Notes: generated by a model not told the origin, from the letters alone. A stretch of 40,902 nt of DNA from a virus (IMGVR_UViG_3300047409_000338:1-40902); one strand, 5' to 3'; positions 23,255-31,952 are shown, counted from the stretch's first letter. A program made the numbers and translations.

Positions 23255-24934
23255 ATGCCGATTGACCCCAGCGTCCTCCTCTATGGCCTGCAGCCGCAGG
23301 CGCGCACGCCCTATGACGCGCCCGACGTCGTGGCGGAACGCCGCGCCCACGTCGAGCAACTGCGCGAGCAGGCGAAGGCGAAGCAGGACGCCGAGTACGA
23401 GAATCAACTCTACGACTGGGCCGTGAAAAGCAATCTCGGGCCGGACGGGACGCCGGACTTTGAGGGCGTGCGGAAGTCGCTCGCCCAGGTCGCGCCGCGC
23501 TATCTGCAGAAGTTCGATGCGGCGATGAACACCGCGAAGAAGTCGCAGGCCGAGACCTATAAGCTCGAAGACGATCACAACGAAGCCGACGCCAAGACGC
23601 TCGCCCAGTGGGCGCAGGGCATCACCCCTGAGAACTACGGCGACCGGCTGGACTTCCTGCAGAAACGGCGTCCGGATCTCGCGGCGAAGACCGGCTTGCC
23701 GGCCACCTATGACCCGATCGCGGTGCCGACGCGCGTCCAGACCTTGACCACGGCCGCGACGACCATCGCCGACTACAACAAAAACCAGGACACGGTGCGG
23801 TCGCTCGCGCTCGACGGCAAGTTCGACGAGGCGCTCGCGCACTACATCGACCGGCAAGGCCCGAACTTCAAGGACGACAAAGCGACCGCCGAGGGCCTGG
23901 AAAATCTGTTCCACCAGCTCGCCAACCTGGGCGCGTCCCCCACGACGATTCAGGGCTATCGCGACCGGGGCATCAACGACCTGCGCGACACCTTTACGCC
24001 GAACACGCTCACGACGCCCGCGCAACGCACGCAGGCAGACGTCGAGAAGGCCCGGCTGAATCTGGAAGCAATCCGGACGGCCGGCGAAGTGGCCGGACGC
24101 GCCCAGACGGCGACCGACCGCGCCCAAGCGGAAGCCGACCGGCAAGCGGCGGCCAAGGCGCTGGCCGACTGGCGCGATAAGCAGTACGGCTTGCAACAAC
24201 GGACGGCCAGTCGCGCCGATGCTCAGTTAGCGATGAAGCAACGGTCTGCGGCGGCAGGACTCGACCCCGACGCCGTGGCGGGCTGGGTCCAGCATGTGAT
24301 GGATAACGGCACGTTCGTGGGCGTGCCGGCGAACGTCAAGAACCAGGTCATGGGCGAGCTGAAACGCTTGAACGTGAACGTCCAAGACCTGACGAACGCC
24401 GATTTGACCCGGCGCAATGTGGCGCGGACCATCGAGCCGAAGATCGAAGCCGTCAAGGAGATGGCGAAGCAGATCGACCAGATGGGACTCACGGGCACAC
24501 TCGGCGGCCGATGGCGCAAGATTGTCAGTGGCGAAACGGCGGCGTCCGACTTGACCGACCTCACGCCGGCTCAAAAACAGCTCGTCGGGAAGTTCGCCAC
24601 CGAAGCCAGCGGCTTGCTCCTCAGCGGCATTGCGATGGCGCACGGCGGGGCACGCGGCGGCGGCAGTCCGCAACTGCTGGAACAAATCAAGCAGTACCTC
24701 GACCCCGGCAACAAGGACTTGAACGTCTATCTCGGGAACCTCGACGGGGCCAAAGAGTTCATTCACGGCTACGCGACGATGGGCACGCAAGCGCCACGGA
24801 AAACCGGCGGGGGCGGTGCCTATACCGGCGAAGTGCGGAAGACGGCCGACGGTCGCACCATCGGGCGCGTCAACGGGCAAACGGTCGAAGTGGTCGAGAC
24901 GAGTCCTGGCTCGAAGCAGTGGGTCGTGAAGTAA
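23255..24934 (+). CDS. Large helical internal virion protein
   Basis: 559 residues from ATG 23255 (2 bp after the previous stop). Residues 25-60 and 260-330 are strongly charged, long-helix regions (AERRAHVEQLREQAKAKQDAEYENQLY; RAQTATDRAQAEADRQAAAKALADWRDKQ). No membrane segment and no catalytic motif is visible. Size, helix content and place between two other ejection-type genes fit the P22 gp20/gp16-like injected proteins by analogy, not by recognisable homology. Confidence 0.6.
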   Translation: MPIDPSVLLYGLQPQARTPYDAPDVVAERRAHVEQLREQAKAKQDAEYENQLYDWAVKSNLGPDGTPDFEGVRKSLAQVAPRYLQKFDAAMNTAKKSQAETYKLEDDHNEADAKTLAQWAQGITPENYGDRLDFLQKRRPDLAAKTGLPATYDPIAVPTRVQTLTTAATTIADYNKNQDTVRSLALDGKFDEALAHYIDRQGPNFKDDKATAEGLENLFHQLANLGASPTTIQGYRDRGINDLRDTFTPNTLTTPAQRTQADVEKARLNLEAIRTAGEVAGRAQTATDRAQAEADRQAAAKALADWRDKQYGLQQRTASRADAQLAMKQRSAAAGLDPDAVAGWVQHVMDNGTFVGVPANVKNQVMGELKRLNVNVQDLTNADLTRRNVARTIEPKIEAVKEMAKQIDQMGLTGTLGGRWRKIVSGETAASDLTDLTPAQKQLVGKFATEASGLLLSGIAMAHGGARGGGSPQLLEQIKQYLDPGNKDLNVYLGNLDGAKEFIHGYATMGTQAPRKTGGGGAYTGEVRKTADGRTIGRVNGQTVEVVETSPGSKQWVVK

Positions 24935-24935
24935 C

Positions 24936-27152
24936 ATGCCGCAGACCACCGGCGCTATTACCAAAATCGAGATTGTCCCGCCGCCCGGCGCCACCGTCGC
25001 GCAGGACGACTGGGACAAAGCGACCCCGCTGACCCAAGACGATTGGGATACGGCCAAGCCGGTCGCGAATGTCCAAGCGCAGACCAAGACCACGGCACCC
25101 GCCCAGACGGGCGTCTTCAGCCAGGTCGTCGACTACGTCAAAAATGCGGTCGGCATCCCCTTCGAGATGGTCGCGTCAATGCCATCGCAAGCCCTGCATC
25201 ACGAGGACGCCATTGCGGGGATGTTGCAGTCGAATCAAGACCTGTTCAACGAGACCTACAACGCCTTTAAGAAGGGTGACGTGCCGATGGCGGCCGTCAA
25301 GGGGTTCTATTACCTGCTGAACGGCACCGGGCTCGGCGGCCTGCTCAATGAGAGCGGCACCGACTTGAATCAAGGCCGGATCGGGGCGGGACTCGGCAAA
25401 GCGACTGCGGCCGGGATTATGACGGCCGCGCCGGCCGCACTCCCGTTTCTGCACGGCGCCCTGGACAAGGTCGACGCCTACCGCGCCACCAAAGCGACGG
25501 CAGCCGGAAACGAGGCCTATCAGACGAACCTGCGGAAAGCCGTCGGCGGCGTCAGCGAGCATGGGCCGACGGCCGATGTGAATGACCGCGTGGCCATGCG
25601 GCCGTATCTGTCGGTCGTCCATGAGCACGCGCCCATCACGAACGCCGAGACCGGCGCGCAGGGCTTCGCCACGGCGGCCAAGCTCGCCAACGCGCAATTC
25701 GAGTATTCGGCCGAGCCCTTTGCCGCGGACCTGTTGCACACGAACCCGCTCCAAGCGGCGCAAGACGCCGTCCGGAACATGGAAGGGCCGCGCAGCACCG
25801 ACATGGCGGCGGCGATGGATGAGTTGGCGTCCCTCGGCCTTGACCAGGACATGAGTGTCAGCCAAGCCATCGGGATTCTCAAACGCTTGAACGCCGAAGA
25901 GGCGCGCCATCTCAGTCTGCCAGGCGCGACCCGTGCGAACTTGGAAATGCACGACCCACGGTTTGTCGCCAACCAAGCCGCGATGCGGACCTTGCGGAAC
26001 GACATCTACACCCACATGGCCGACAAAGGCGTGCCGGGGATTCGCCAACTGCGATTGACGCATGGGGCGCTCATCGAACATCGCAACGTCGCGCAACGAC
26101 TGATTCATTCCGGCCAAACCGTCGTCGAAGGGGCGGAGAAGCAATCGGCCATGCGGAAGGTCGCGGCCCACGCTGCCCGCTATGCCGCTGCGGGGGTGGG
26201 CGGGCTCGCTGGCCCGCCCGGCGCGATTATCGGCACGGGCGTGGGCGATGTGCTCAATAAGATCATCGCTCCAGGGCTGACGCGCGACGAAGCCTTCCGC
26301 CGCGCGTTTGCGCAGTTGCAGAAGGGTGAGCGGCCGACCGTCGCTGCACGTCCGCGACCCGGCCCGGCCCCCGCGCCGTCGCATATCACCGTGGAACCGC
26401 CCGAATCGCCAGGCCCGACCATCACCGTCGAGCGTCCGGCCGATCCACGCCAGTTGCCGCCGGCGTCGTCGCACATCACGGTCGAACCCGGCACGCCGCC
26501 GACGACCATCACGGTCGAACGGCCGAGCGGCCCGCGCCAGTTGCCACCGGCGCCGCCGCCGCGCCCAGCCGGACCGATTCCGCGCCGCGCCTTGCCGCCC
26601 GGCCCGTCGCCCCTGAGCAGTCGGATGCAAGTGCCGCGCGCGCAAGCGATCGTCGACCCGGAGACCGGACGCACTGTTTATACGTCCGAGCCTGCGAGCG
26701 AAGCGCCAGCGCCACCCCCGGCCGAGCCAGCGGCACCCGCGGCGGCGACCAAGCCCGTGAACTTGCCCGTAATTCGAGACTTCCGGAAGCCGATCTCTGG
26801 CCTGACCGTGAAGGGGTCGCCGGCGAATATGTCATCCATTCCTGCAAGCCTTGAGCAGGGCTATCGAATCCTGCCGGGTATCCGCAAAGTGCCGATGTCA
26901 GAATTTACGCTGGGCAAAGGGCCCACCGGGCACGGCTTTGTCACCGTCGACGACATTGCCAAAGTCAAGGCCTTAGCCGAGCAAATCAAGACCACAAAGA
27001 CCATCAACCCGCTGATTGTGGTGCGCGATAGCGAAGGCCTCTACGTCTTAGAAGGCAGTCATCGCATCAATGCGTTACATCAACTCGGCGTCCGGTCATT
27101 TCCCGCCGTCGTCGTGGATGACGTCTCAGTGGCTGCGAAAGGCGGCAAATGA
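24936..27152 (+). CDS. Ejection-type virion protein with C-terminal ParB/sulfiredoxin-like domain
   Basis: 738 residues. The N-terminus has paired DDWD repeats. Hydrophobic and helical parts (about 60-190) and a long helical middle follow. Residues about 482-540 hold two tandem Pro-rich repeats. The last 90 residues (AKVKALAEQIKTTKTINPLIVV ... LYVLEGSHRINALHQLGV) contain the 'I...G...PL.V....G.Y.VL.G.HR..A....G' signature of ParB N-terminal/sulfiredoxin-like nucleotide-binding nuclease domains. The domain would enter the host with the DNA. The middle resembles no named family. The stop overlaps the next start (ATGA). Confidence 0.7.
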   Translation: MPQTTGAITKIEIVPPPGATVAQDDWDKATPLTQDDWDTAKPVANVQAQTKTTAPAQTGVFSQVVDYVKNAVGIPFEMVASMPSQALHHEDAIAGMLQSNQDLFNETYNAFKKGDVPMAAVKGFYYLLNGTGLGGLLNESGTDLNQGRIGAGLGKATAAGIMTAAPAALPFLHGALDKVDAYRATKATAAGNEAYQTNLRKAVGGVSEHGPTADVNDRVAMRPYLSVVHEHAPITNAETGAQGFATAAKLANAQFEYSAEPFAADLLHTNPLQAAQDAVRNMEGPRSTDMAAAMDELASLGLDQDMSVSQAIGILKRLNAEEARHLSLPGATRANLEMHDPRFVANQAAMRTLRNDIYTHMADKGVPGIRQLRLTHGALIEHRNVAQRLIHSGQTVVEGAEKQSAMRKVAAHAARYAAAGVGGLAGPPGAIIGTGVGDVLNKIIAPGLTRDEAFRRAFAQLQKGERPTVAARPRPGPAPAPSHITVEPPESPGPTITVERPADPRQLPPASSHITVEPGTPPTTITVERPSGPRQLPPAPPPRPAGPIPRRALPPGPSPLSSRMQVPRAQAIVDPETGRTVYTSEPASEAPAPPPAEPAAPAAATKPVNLPVIRDFRKPISGLTVKGSPANMSSIPASLEQGYRILPGIRKVPMSEFTLGKGPTGHGFVTVDDIAKVKALAEQIKTTKTINPLIVVRDSEGLYVLEGSHRINALHQLGVRSFPAVVVDDVSVAAKGGK
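26379..26555 (+). repeat. Tandem coding repeat (two 29-30 residue units)
   Basis: Unit 1 (26379-26468) and unit 2 (26469-26555) each encode SHITVEP ... TITVERP ... PRQLPPA. They form a Pro-rich linker of the ejection protein before its ParB-like domain. The units differ at several positions, so the duplication is not very recent. Confidence 0.8.
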
Positions 27153-27808
27153 CCACCACCGTCGGCAGTCTGCTCCCGTACATCGACCGCGGCTTCCGCA
27201 CGCTCGTCGACGATCAACCGCTCGTCGGTGGCTGGTTGGAGTTCTTCGAGAACGGCGTGCCGTCGACGCACAAACCGACCTTCTCACAGGCCGATCTCGA
27301 TCCGGTGAGCGTCCAGGCGAACCCCCTGCAGCTCGACAGCACCGGCCGCGCGACGGTCTTTCTCGAGCCCGGCTTATACGACGTCACGGTGCGCGACGTC
27401 AATCTGGTGCTGCTCTACACCGTCGAAGGCATCGGCAGCGGCACCGACACCCCCGACACGCCCGTCGCCGTCCCGCTCGACACGTCCGGCGCGCGGAACG
27501 TCACGTCGGGCTACACCGTCCTCGACACCGACCATCTCATTACGGTGAATGAAACCGTCACCGAGCCGGCGATCATTAACTTGCCGAACGTCGCCACACG
27601 CACGACGCCGCTCTGGATTAAGAACGTCGGCCCGAAGCAGGCCAACGTCGTCCCGTTCGGGACGAACACGATTGAGAATGGCCTGACGCATTGGACGATG
27701 GGCGCGGCGGCGTCGCCGACGTACTTCACCATTGAGATTGCGCCCGACACGGGTGGGCTCACGACCTGGTGGATACTGTCCAGCCACAACCCGGCGTCGG
27801 CAGGCTAG
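27149..27808 (+). CDS. Tail-spike/fibre head-binding-like protein
   Basis: 219 residues. The N-terminal 90 residues (QPLVGGWLEFFENGVPSTHKPTFSQADL ... NPLQLDSTGRATVFLEPGLYDVTVRD) follow the 'GG.L.FY..GT..P..TY.D......NP..LD..G.A...L..G.Y.V.V.D' pattern of N-terminal tail-spike or fibre adaptor domains. The C-terminus is beta-rich (LITVNETVTEPAIINLPN). It probably attaches to the tail or baseplate. It overlaps the ejection gene by 4 bp and ends 2 bp before the next ATG. Confidence 0.7.
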   Translation: MTTTVGSLLPYIDRGFRTLVDDQPLVGGWLEFFENGVPSTHKPTFSQADLDPVSVQANPLQLDSTGRATVFLEPGLYDVTVRDVNLVLLYTVEGIGSGTDTPDTPVAVPLDTSGARNVTSGYTVLDTDHLITVNETVTEPAIINLPNVATRTTPLWIKNVGPKQANVVPFGTNTIENGLTHWTMGAAASPTYFTIEIAPDTGGLTTWWILSSHNPASAG

Positions 27809-27810
27809 CG

Positions 27811-28059
27811 ATGGCGCCGCTCCTGCTCGCCTTTGTGCTGCTCGGCGCGCAAACGCCTGACGATTTGCCGCGCCGCATCGCGGCCATTGAAGCCGAACAC
27901 ATCGACGCGCGCATTGCCGTGCTCGAAGCGACCGTGGCCGACTTGAAGAAAACGACGCGCGAAGACACGCTCTGGATTCGCGGCATCATCGCGGCCGGGG
28001 TGGGCGTGACCGGCGTCGGCATTACGCAGTTGCGAAAGAAACGGCCGACCACGCCATGA
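27811..28059 (+). CDS. Small membrane protein with coiled coil (XhlA/spanin-like topology)
   Basis: 82 residues. It begins with a hydrophobic segment (MAPLLLAFVLLGAQ) that may be a signal or anchor. A coiled-coil region follows (RRIAAIEAEHIDARIAVLEATVADLKK), then a second hydrophobic segment (IIAAGVGVTGVGITQL) and a basic tail (RKKRPTTP). The arrangement resembles the gene at 40656 and small lysis-accessory proteins. The ATG at 27811 is preferred over an upstream start because the latter would hide the hydrophobic N-terminus. The ATGA overlap couples it to the next gene. Confidence 0.6.
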   Translation: MAPLLLAFVLLGAQTPDDLPRRIAAIEAEHIDARIAVLEATVADLKKTTREDTLWIRGIIAAGVGVTGVGITQLRKKRPTTP

Positions 28060-29828
28060 GAGTCCTGCACATTCCCTTCGGCACCTACGTCGATGCGCGG
28101 CCTGACGGCCGCTTTGCGTGCCTGGTCGTCGACGACGGCCCGGCGATGCAGCTCGATACCGAGCGGCTGACGATTCCGCGCGACAGTCGGCCGCTCTACG
28201 TGCGCGTGCCCCGCGATGGGCCGTTCAAGTTTGCCGGACAGAGCAGCAACTCGCCAGAGACCATCGAGTGGATTGAAGGCACGGGCTGGGTGCCGCGGCC
28301 GGTGGTGCCGTGCGGCATTTCGCCCGTCATCTACGACCACGCGGGGACGCTCCACATCTCCGACTGCGGCCCGGCGGTGGGCTCGCAGGGGTATCGGTAC
28401 GTCGACTACGACACGGGCGCACTCGTCACCGGCGACCAGACGCTCGGGTCCGACTTCGGCCTGGCCGAGTGGACGTATTTAGGCGATGGCGTCTACGTGG
28501 GGCAGTGCAATGTCACGCCGGGGTGTGCGGTCTACGATGGCACGGCCTTGCGGATGCTCGAGCCCGGCGACTGTTTCTTTATTCGTGGGCAGCGGGTGGG
28601 GCAGGACGTGTCACTGGCGATGGTGCGGCATGCCGGCGACCCGGCCGTCATTGTCTGGGCGACGATGGACGAGCTGCGCGCCTTGCCCGTCATTCCGCAG
28701 ACCCCGCCCGTCGTGGTCTATCCGGCCGTGGCGCCGTTTACCCATGCGGTGTCCATCGCCCCGTTCAAAGACCCCGAGGGCACGTCAGAGGCCGATAGCG
28801 AAGTCGTCATCGACGGCGCCCGTCAAGCGGTGCCGCGGCCGTGCTGGGTGGGGTTCGACCTGGACGGCGGGACGACGGCCATTGACCGGGCGGCCGAAGA
28901 CGAGACGCTGCTCGGCGTCTACGCGCAAGACCACGGCGACCGCGGCGTCGAGCACGCACGCATCGTGGCCGACCGATTGAAGTGTCGCATCGCGTGGCTG
29001 CAGGACAGCCCTGACCCGCCGGTCGTGCCGGCCGAACTCAAGGCGTGGGACCAGGTGTGGGTGGAGGAGTATTTGGTCGCCGGCGAGACGTTGGCGGACG
29101 CGCGGGCGCGGTGGACGCGCGCCGAAGCGGCGGCCCTCGCCAGCCAGTGCCACGACCTCGGCCTGGTCCCGATGTATTACGGGGACTTTGGCGACCAGGC
29201 GACCGTCGACGCCATTGCGTCGTCGCTCACGACCGTGAACACGAACCCGCGCTGGAAGGTGATTGCGCCGTTTCAGTACGAGCGGGTGAACGGCATTACG
29301 GGCCGGCCGCCCATTGCTGAGATGTATGGGCGGACGCTCGATGCCAGTGTGCTCGGCGAGCCGGCATGGACGCCGATGCCGGACCCGCCGGTGCCGCCGA
29401 AGCCGCCCGATCCGCCCATTGAGCCGCCGATTCCGCCCGATCCACCGATTGAACCGCCCGTTGAGGTGCCTATGCCGATTCCGCCTGTGACTAGTTGGCC
29501 GTTTGTCCATCAAGCGGGGAAGTCGCCCGTCTCGCTCACGGTGACGGCGCCGTTCGCCGTGCCGCACCCGACCAGTGGCTACGAGGACTTCCAGACCGCC
29601 ATCCGGGCCGTGAAGCCGGACGGCGACTATGTGGACGGGTTCCTCGGCGGCTGGGCGATGCTGTCGGGCGGGGCCGCGCCCGACGTGGCCGCGGGGAAGG
29701 CGCTGTCGATCCTTCACGACGGGGCCAGGAACAAGAACAAAAACAACTACGGGCAAGGCTATACCGACATCTGGCGGCTGCTCGTCGAGAAGGGCTGCGA
29801 CGTCGACGCGACCTTGGCGGCCCAGTGA
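28056..29828 (+). CDS. Tail protein: duplicated N-module, TIM-barrel-like middle, Pro linker
   Basis: 590 residues. Residues 1-215 are paralogous to the protein at 17742. Residues about 260-440 (CWVGFDLDGGTTAIDRAAED ... CHDLGLVPMYYGDFGDQ ... WKVIAPFQYERVNG) alternate strands and helices like a glycoside-hydrolase-type TIM barrel. A repeated PPDPPIEPP linker (about 445-475) follows, and then a compact C-terminal domain (GYEDFQTAIRAVKPDGDYVDGFLGGWAML). It may degrade or bind host surface glycans. Catalytic acids cannot be assigned with confidence. It overlaps the next start (GTGA). Confidence 0.65.
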   Translation: MRVLHIPFGTYVDARPDGRFACLVVDDGPAMQLDTERLTIPRDSRPLYVRVPRDGPFKFAGQSSNSPETIEWIEGTGWVPRPVVPCGISPVIYDHAGTLHISDCGPAVGSQGYRYVDYDTGALVTGDQTLGSDFGLAEWTYLGDGVYVGQCNVTPGCAVYDGTALRMLEPGDCFFIRGQRVGQDVSLAMVRHAGDPAVIVWATMDELRALPVIPQTPPVVVYPAVAPFTHAVSIAPFKDPEGTSEADSEVVIDGARQAVPRPCWVGFDLDGGTTAIDRAAEDETLLGVYAQDHGDRGVEHARIVADRLKCRIAWLQDSPDPPVVPAELKAWDQVWVEEYLVAGETLADARARWTRAEAAALASQCHDLGLVPMYYGDFGDQATVDAIASSLTTVNTNPRWKVIAPFQYERVNGITGRPPIAEMYGRTLDASVLGEPAWTPMPDPPVPPKPPDPPIEPPIPPDPPIEPPVEVPMPIPPVTSWPFVHQAGKSPVSLTVTAPFAVPHPTSGYEDFQTAIRAVKPDGDYVDGFLGGWAMLSGGAAPDVAAGKALSILHDGARNKNKNNYGQGYTDIWRLLVEKGCDVDATLAAQ

Positions 29829-30874
29829 GCGCCCATGCGTTTTATCTGCCGGCGCTTGGCAGTGGCCCGACGCCGCCCCCGGGCCGGCACTGGCCGCTCG
29901 CGTCCCGTGAGCCGTTGCCGCCGCCGCCGACACTGACCGCCAGCCAGCCGCCCGACCCGAAGTCGCAGTGCTGGAGCAACCAGCCGTATGACTCGGCGCT
30001 GCCGCCGGTACCGGACCACCCGGAGCGGTTCTTCTGCCGGGGGAACTTCTGTCTCATCGTGCCGGGGTTCACGGGCGGCTACAACGACAAGGACCGGCGC
30101 GTCGTGATGACCTGGGACGTGCCGACGATGCCCGAGGCCGACGAAGACTACGTGCTGGACTACTACGCGACCGTCTTCACGCATGTGCTCTTGTCCATTC
30201 CACACGGCAAGAACAACGGCATGACGCTCGAGCAACTGACGACCGCGGCACTCAAGGCGAAGGCGCGTGGGCTGTTCGTGATGATGAACGCCGTGAGCGA
30301 CGGCGACAGCTTCGACGTGGCGGTGCCGTGGCTCGACCACTTGCTGGCGAAGGGCGCGCTCGTGCCTGGCGAAGACAGCGTGTGTTTCTGCTGGCAAGTG
30401 GACCGCTACTACGACCCGCCGCGGCTCTGCGACGAACTCATCGTGCAGTCGGCGTATTGTCTGCCGCACAACCTCGGCCGGTGGGTGCACTGGCTGAACG
30501 GGGCGTGTGCGTGGTGGACGCCGGAAGACGAGCACAACCCGGACGGGTCGTGCATGCGGTTCGGCGTGTGCGACCGCTTCTCGTTCCAGACGTTCGCGGT
30601 GAACTACCTCGACGGGCACCTGGGGCAGTTGGATCATCAAACGCAGCTCGATGAACTGCAAAGCAACGACGCCAAGGTGTTGCAGTCGTTGCCGCCGCCG
30701 CTGCGGCTCTGCTGTGCGGAACAGTCGGCGCAGGGACTCTACGATTTTCCGACCGATGCCATGGCATTATACGGACGCCAAAAAGGGCGCTACGTCATGG
30801 CGAGTCACTATCAGGGAAAAGTCATGGAAGGCTATTTCAACGACGCATCAAGAGACGATGGCTCGCCGCTCTGA
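29825..30874 (+). CDS. Putative glycoside-hydrolase-like tail protein
   Basis: 349 residues from GTG 29825. The N-terminal 90 residues are Pro-rich with several Cys. The rest looks like a TIM barrel: NFCLIVPGFTGGYNDKDRRVVMTWDVP, LDYYATVFTHVLLSIPHGKNNG, LKAKARGLFVMMNAVSDGD, SVCFCWQVDRYYDP, FQTFAVNYLDGHLG. Such proteins occur in tail modules and are presumed to act on surface polysaccharide or serve as receptor-binding parts. Its 3' end overlaps an HNH gene by 17 bp, which may have changed its last residues. Confidence 0.6.
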   Translation: MSAHAFYLPALGSGPTPPPGRHWPLASREPLPPPPTLTASQPPDPKSQCWSNQPYDSALPPVPDHPERFFCRGNFCLIVPGFTGGYNDKDRRVVMTWDVPTMPEADEDYVLDYYATVFTHVLLSIPHGKNNGMTLEQLTTAALKAKARGLFVMMNAVSDGDSFDVAVPWLDHLLAKGALVPGEDSVCFCWQVDRYYDPPRLCDELIVQSAYCLPHNLGRWVHWLNGACAWWTPEDEHNPDGSCMRFGVCDRFSFQTFAVNYLDGHLGQLDHQTQLDELQSNDAKVLQSLPPPLRLCCAEQSAQGLYDFPTDAMALYGRQKGRYVMASHYQGKVMEGYFNDASRDDGSPL

Positions 30875-31382
30875 TATATCCGAACGCTTGTGGGCGAAGG
30901 TGGCGGTCGGCCCAGCGGACACTTGTTGGCTGTGGCAACGCAGGAGTCTCGTCGACGGTTATGGCCGTATCCGCTGGAACGGCCACATGCACCTCGCGCA
31001 TCGTGTCGCGTGGCAACTAACCCGCGGTCCAATTCCTCATGGACAATTAGTCTTGCATCACTGCGATGTGCGACTGTGCTGCAATCCGGCACATCTGTGG
31101 TTGGGCACCGATGCTGACAACTGCGCTGACATGATGCGGAAGGGACGAGGCGGACAACTCCGAGGGCCAGCGCACTACGCTTATGGCAAGCCTGGACACC
31201 GCGCCGGCACCGACAATGGCCGCGCCAAACTCACTGAGGCTGACGTGTTGGCGATTCGAGACGTGTCTCGGCTGGGGCTCAAGACGAAACACATTGCGGC
31301 GTGCTTTCAGACGCCACGGGCGACGATCAAGTTCATTCTCGCCCGTCGCAGTTGGAAACACTTGCCAGAGGTTCAGCCATGA
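30858..31382 (+). CDS. HNH homing endonuclease, third copy
   Basis: 174 residues from ATG 30858. The N-terminal 'LWAKVAVGPADTCWLWQRRSLVDGYGRI' and the HNH core 'LAHRVAWQLTRGPIPHGQLVLHHCDVRLCCNPAHLWLGTDADN' (about 45-95) are the classic phage HNH signature: HH, then CCNPAHL. The C-terminus (LTEADVLAIRDVSRLGLKTKHIAACFQTPRATIKFIL) is a helix-turn-helix for target binding. It belongs to a different subfamily from the two - strand genes. Its composition is more AT-rich than its neighbours, as expected for a mobile gene. It starts inside the 3' end of the preceding gene. Confidence 0.9.
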   Translation: MARRSDISERLWAKVAVGPADTCWLWQRRSLVDGYGRIRWNGHMHLAHRVAWQLTRGPIPHGQLVLHHCDVRLCCNPAHLWLGTDADNCADMMRKGRGGQLRGPAHYAYGKPGHRAGTDNGRAKLTEADVLAIRDVSRLGLKTKHIAACFQTPRATIKFILARRSWKHLPEVQP

Positions 31383-31624
31383 ACATCCAGCAACTGCTCG
31401 ACTCCTGGCTCGGCACCCATCCCGAGGCGCAGCGGTTTGTGACGAAACTCTATTTCATCCCGGACGGGACACGCCCGCCGCCCGAGGTGACGCACACCTT
31501 CCGGCTGCGCTCGACCGCGTCGGCTGACCGGCAGGTGCTCATCGGCGTGGTCGTCACCCCCGAGTTCGCGCTTATTCTGCGCGCGTCGCTCGGCCTGGCG
31601 GATGCCACGCCCCAGGTGCCATGA
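31379..31624 (+). CDS. Small hypothetical protein
   Basis: 81 residues from ATG 31379, overlapping the HNH stop (ATGA). It reads as a compact alpha/beta protein (MNIQQLLDSWLGTHPEAQRFVTKLYFIPDG, QVLIGVVVTPEFALILRASLGL). No family is recognised. It was probably coupled to the tail gene before the HNH gene arrived. Confidence 0.6.
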   Translation: MNIQQLLDSWLGTHPEAQRFVTKLYFIPDGTRPPPEVTHTFRLRSTASADRQVLIGVVVTPEFALILRASLGLADATPQVP

Positions 31625-31710
31625 CCATCGCCGTCGTCGTGGGCGCCGCGGTCGGCGTCATCGTGGGCGGGCTGCTCGTGGCGGTCGTGCTGCTCTTGCA
31701 CAGTGAGTAA
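31621..31710 (+). CDS. 29-residue single-span membrane peptide
   Basis: The ATG overlaps the preceding TGA (ATGA). The product is almost entirely one hydrophobic helix, VVVGAAVGVIVGGLLVAVVL, with repeated small residues (G/A every 3-4 positions) that favour helix packing. Size and glycine pattern resemble pinholin- or holin-type peptides. This could be part of the lysis system, since no other clear holin is found nearby. The inference is weak because of the length. Confidence 0.5.
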   Translation: MTIAVVVGAAVGVIVGGLLVAVVLLLHSE

Positions 31711-31725
31711 GCGGCAGGCGATACT
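31696..31725 (+). promoter_or_regulatory. Candidate promoter for zinc-ribbon gene
   Basis: TTGCAC (31696-31701), an 18-bp spacer and GATACT (31720-31725) end 6 nt before the ATG at 31732. The spacing from -10 to start codon matches the other leaderless genes of this genome. There is no ribosome-binding site. Confidence 0.5.
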
Positions 31726-31731
31726 CGCGGC

Positions 31732-31938
31732 ATGTCCCTCTTGGCCACGCTCAAAGCCAAGCTCCTGACGCCGTCGGCGCCGTCGCGGTGCGAAGCGTGT
31801 AAGCAGTCGGTGATGCCGCTCGAATCCTATTTCCCCAACGAATACTTCTGCCCGTGCTGTGCGCGGTCGTTCCACGCCGTCTACGTCGATGGCGACTGGC
31901 GCACGGACTTGCGCCCGCCACGCAAGCGCCGCCGGTAA
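31732..31938 (+). CDS. Zinc-ribbon hypothetical protein
   Basis: 68 residues. Cys pairs CEAC (20-23) and CPCC (about 40-43) form a zinc ribbon, followed by ARSFHAVYVDGDWRTDL and a very basic end (PPRKRRR). It probably binds nucleic acid or acts as a structural accessory protein. It lies between the tail module and the toxin-antitoxin pair with its own candidate leaderless promoter. Confidence 0.6.
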   Translation: MSLLATLKAKLLTPSAPSRCEACKQSVMPLESYFPNEYFCPCCARSFHAVYVDGDWRTDLRPPRKRRR

Positions 31939-31946
31939 ATTGTAGG

Positions 31947-31952
31947 TATAAT
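31947..31952 (+). promoter_or_regulatory. Consensus -10 box of the brnT-brnA operon
   Basis: A perfect TATAAT lies 7 nt before the GTG start of brnT, so the mRNA should begin at or next to the start codon. No good -35 is visible at 16-18 bp. BrnA in known systems represses its own operon, so the AT-rich stretch around 31941-31957 is the likely operator. Confidence 0.55.

Noticed and set aside
25176-26645. Long - strand frame (489 residues)
   Set aside because: Arg/Gly/His-rich shadow of the ejection protein; no start signal and no family pattern.
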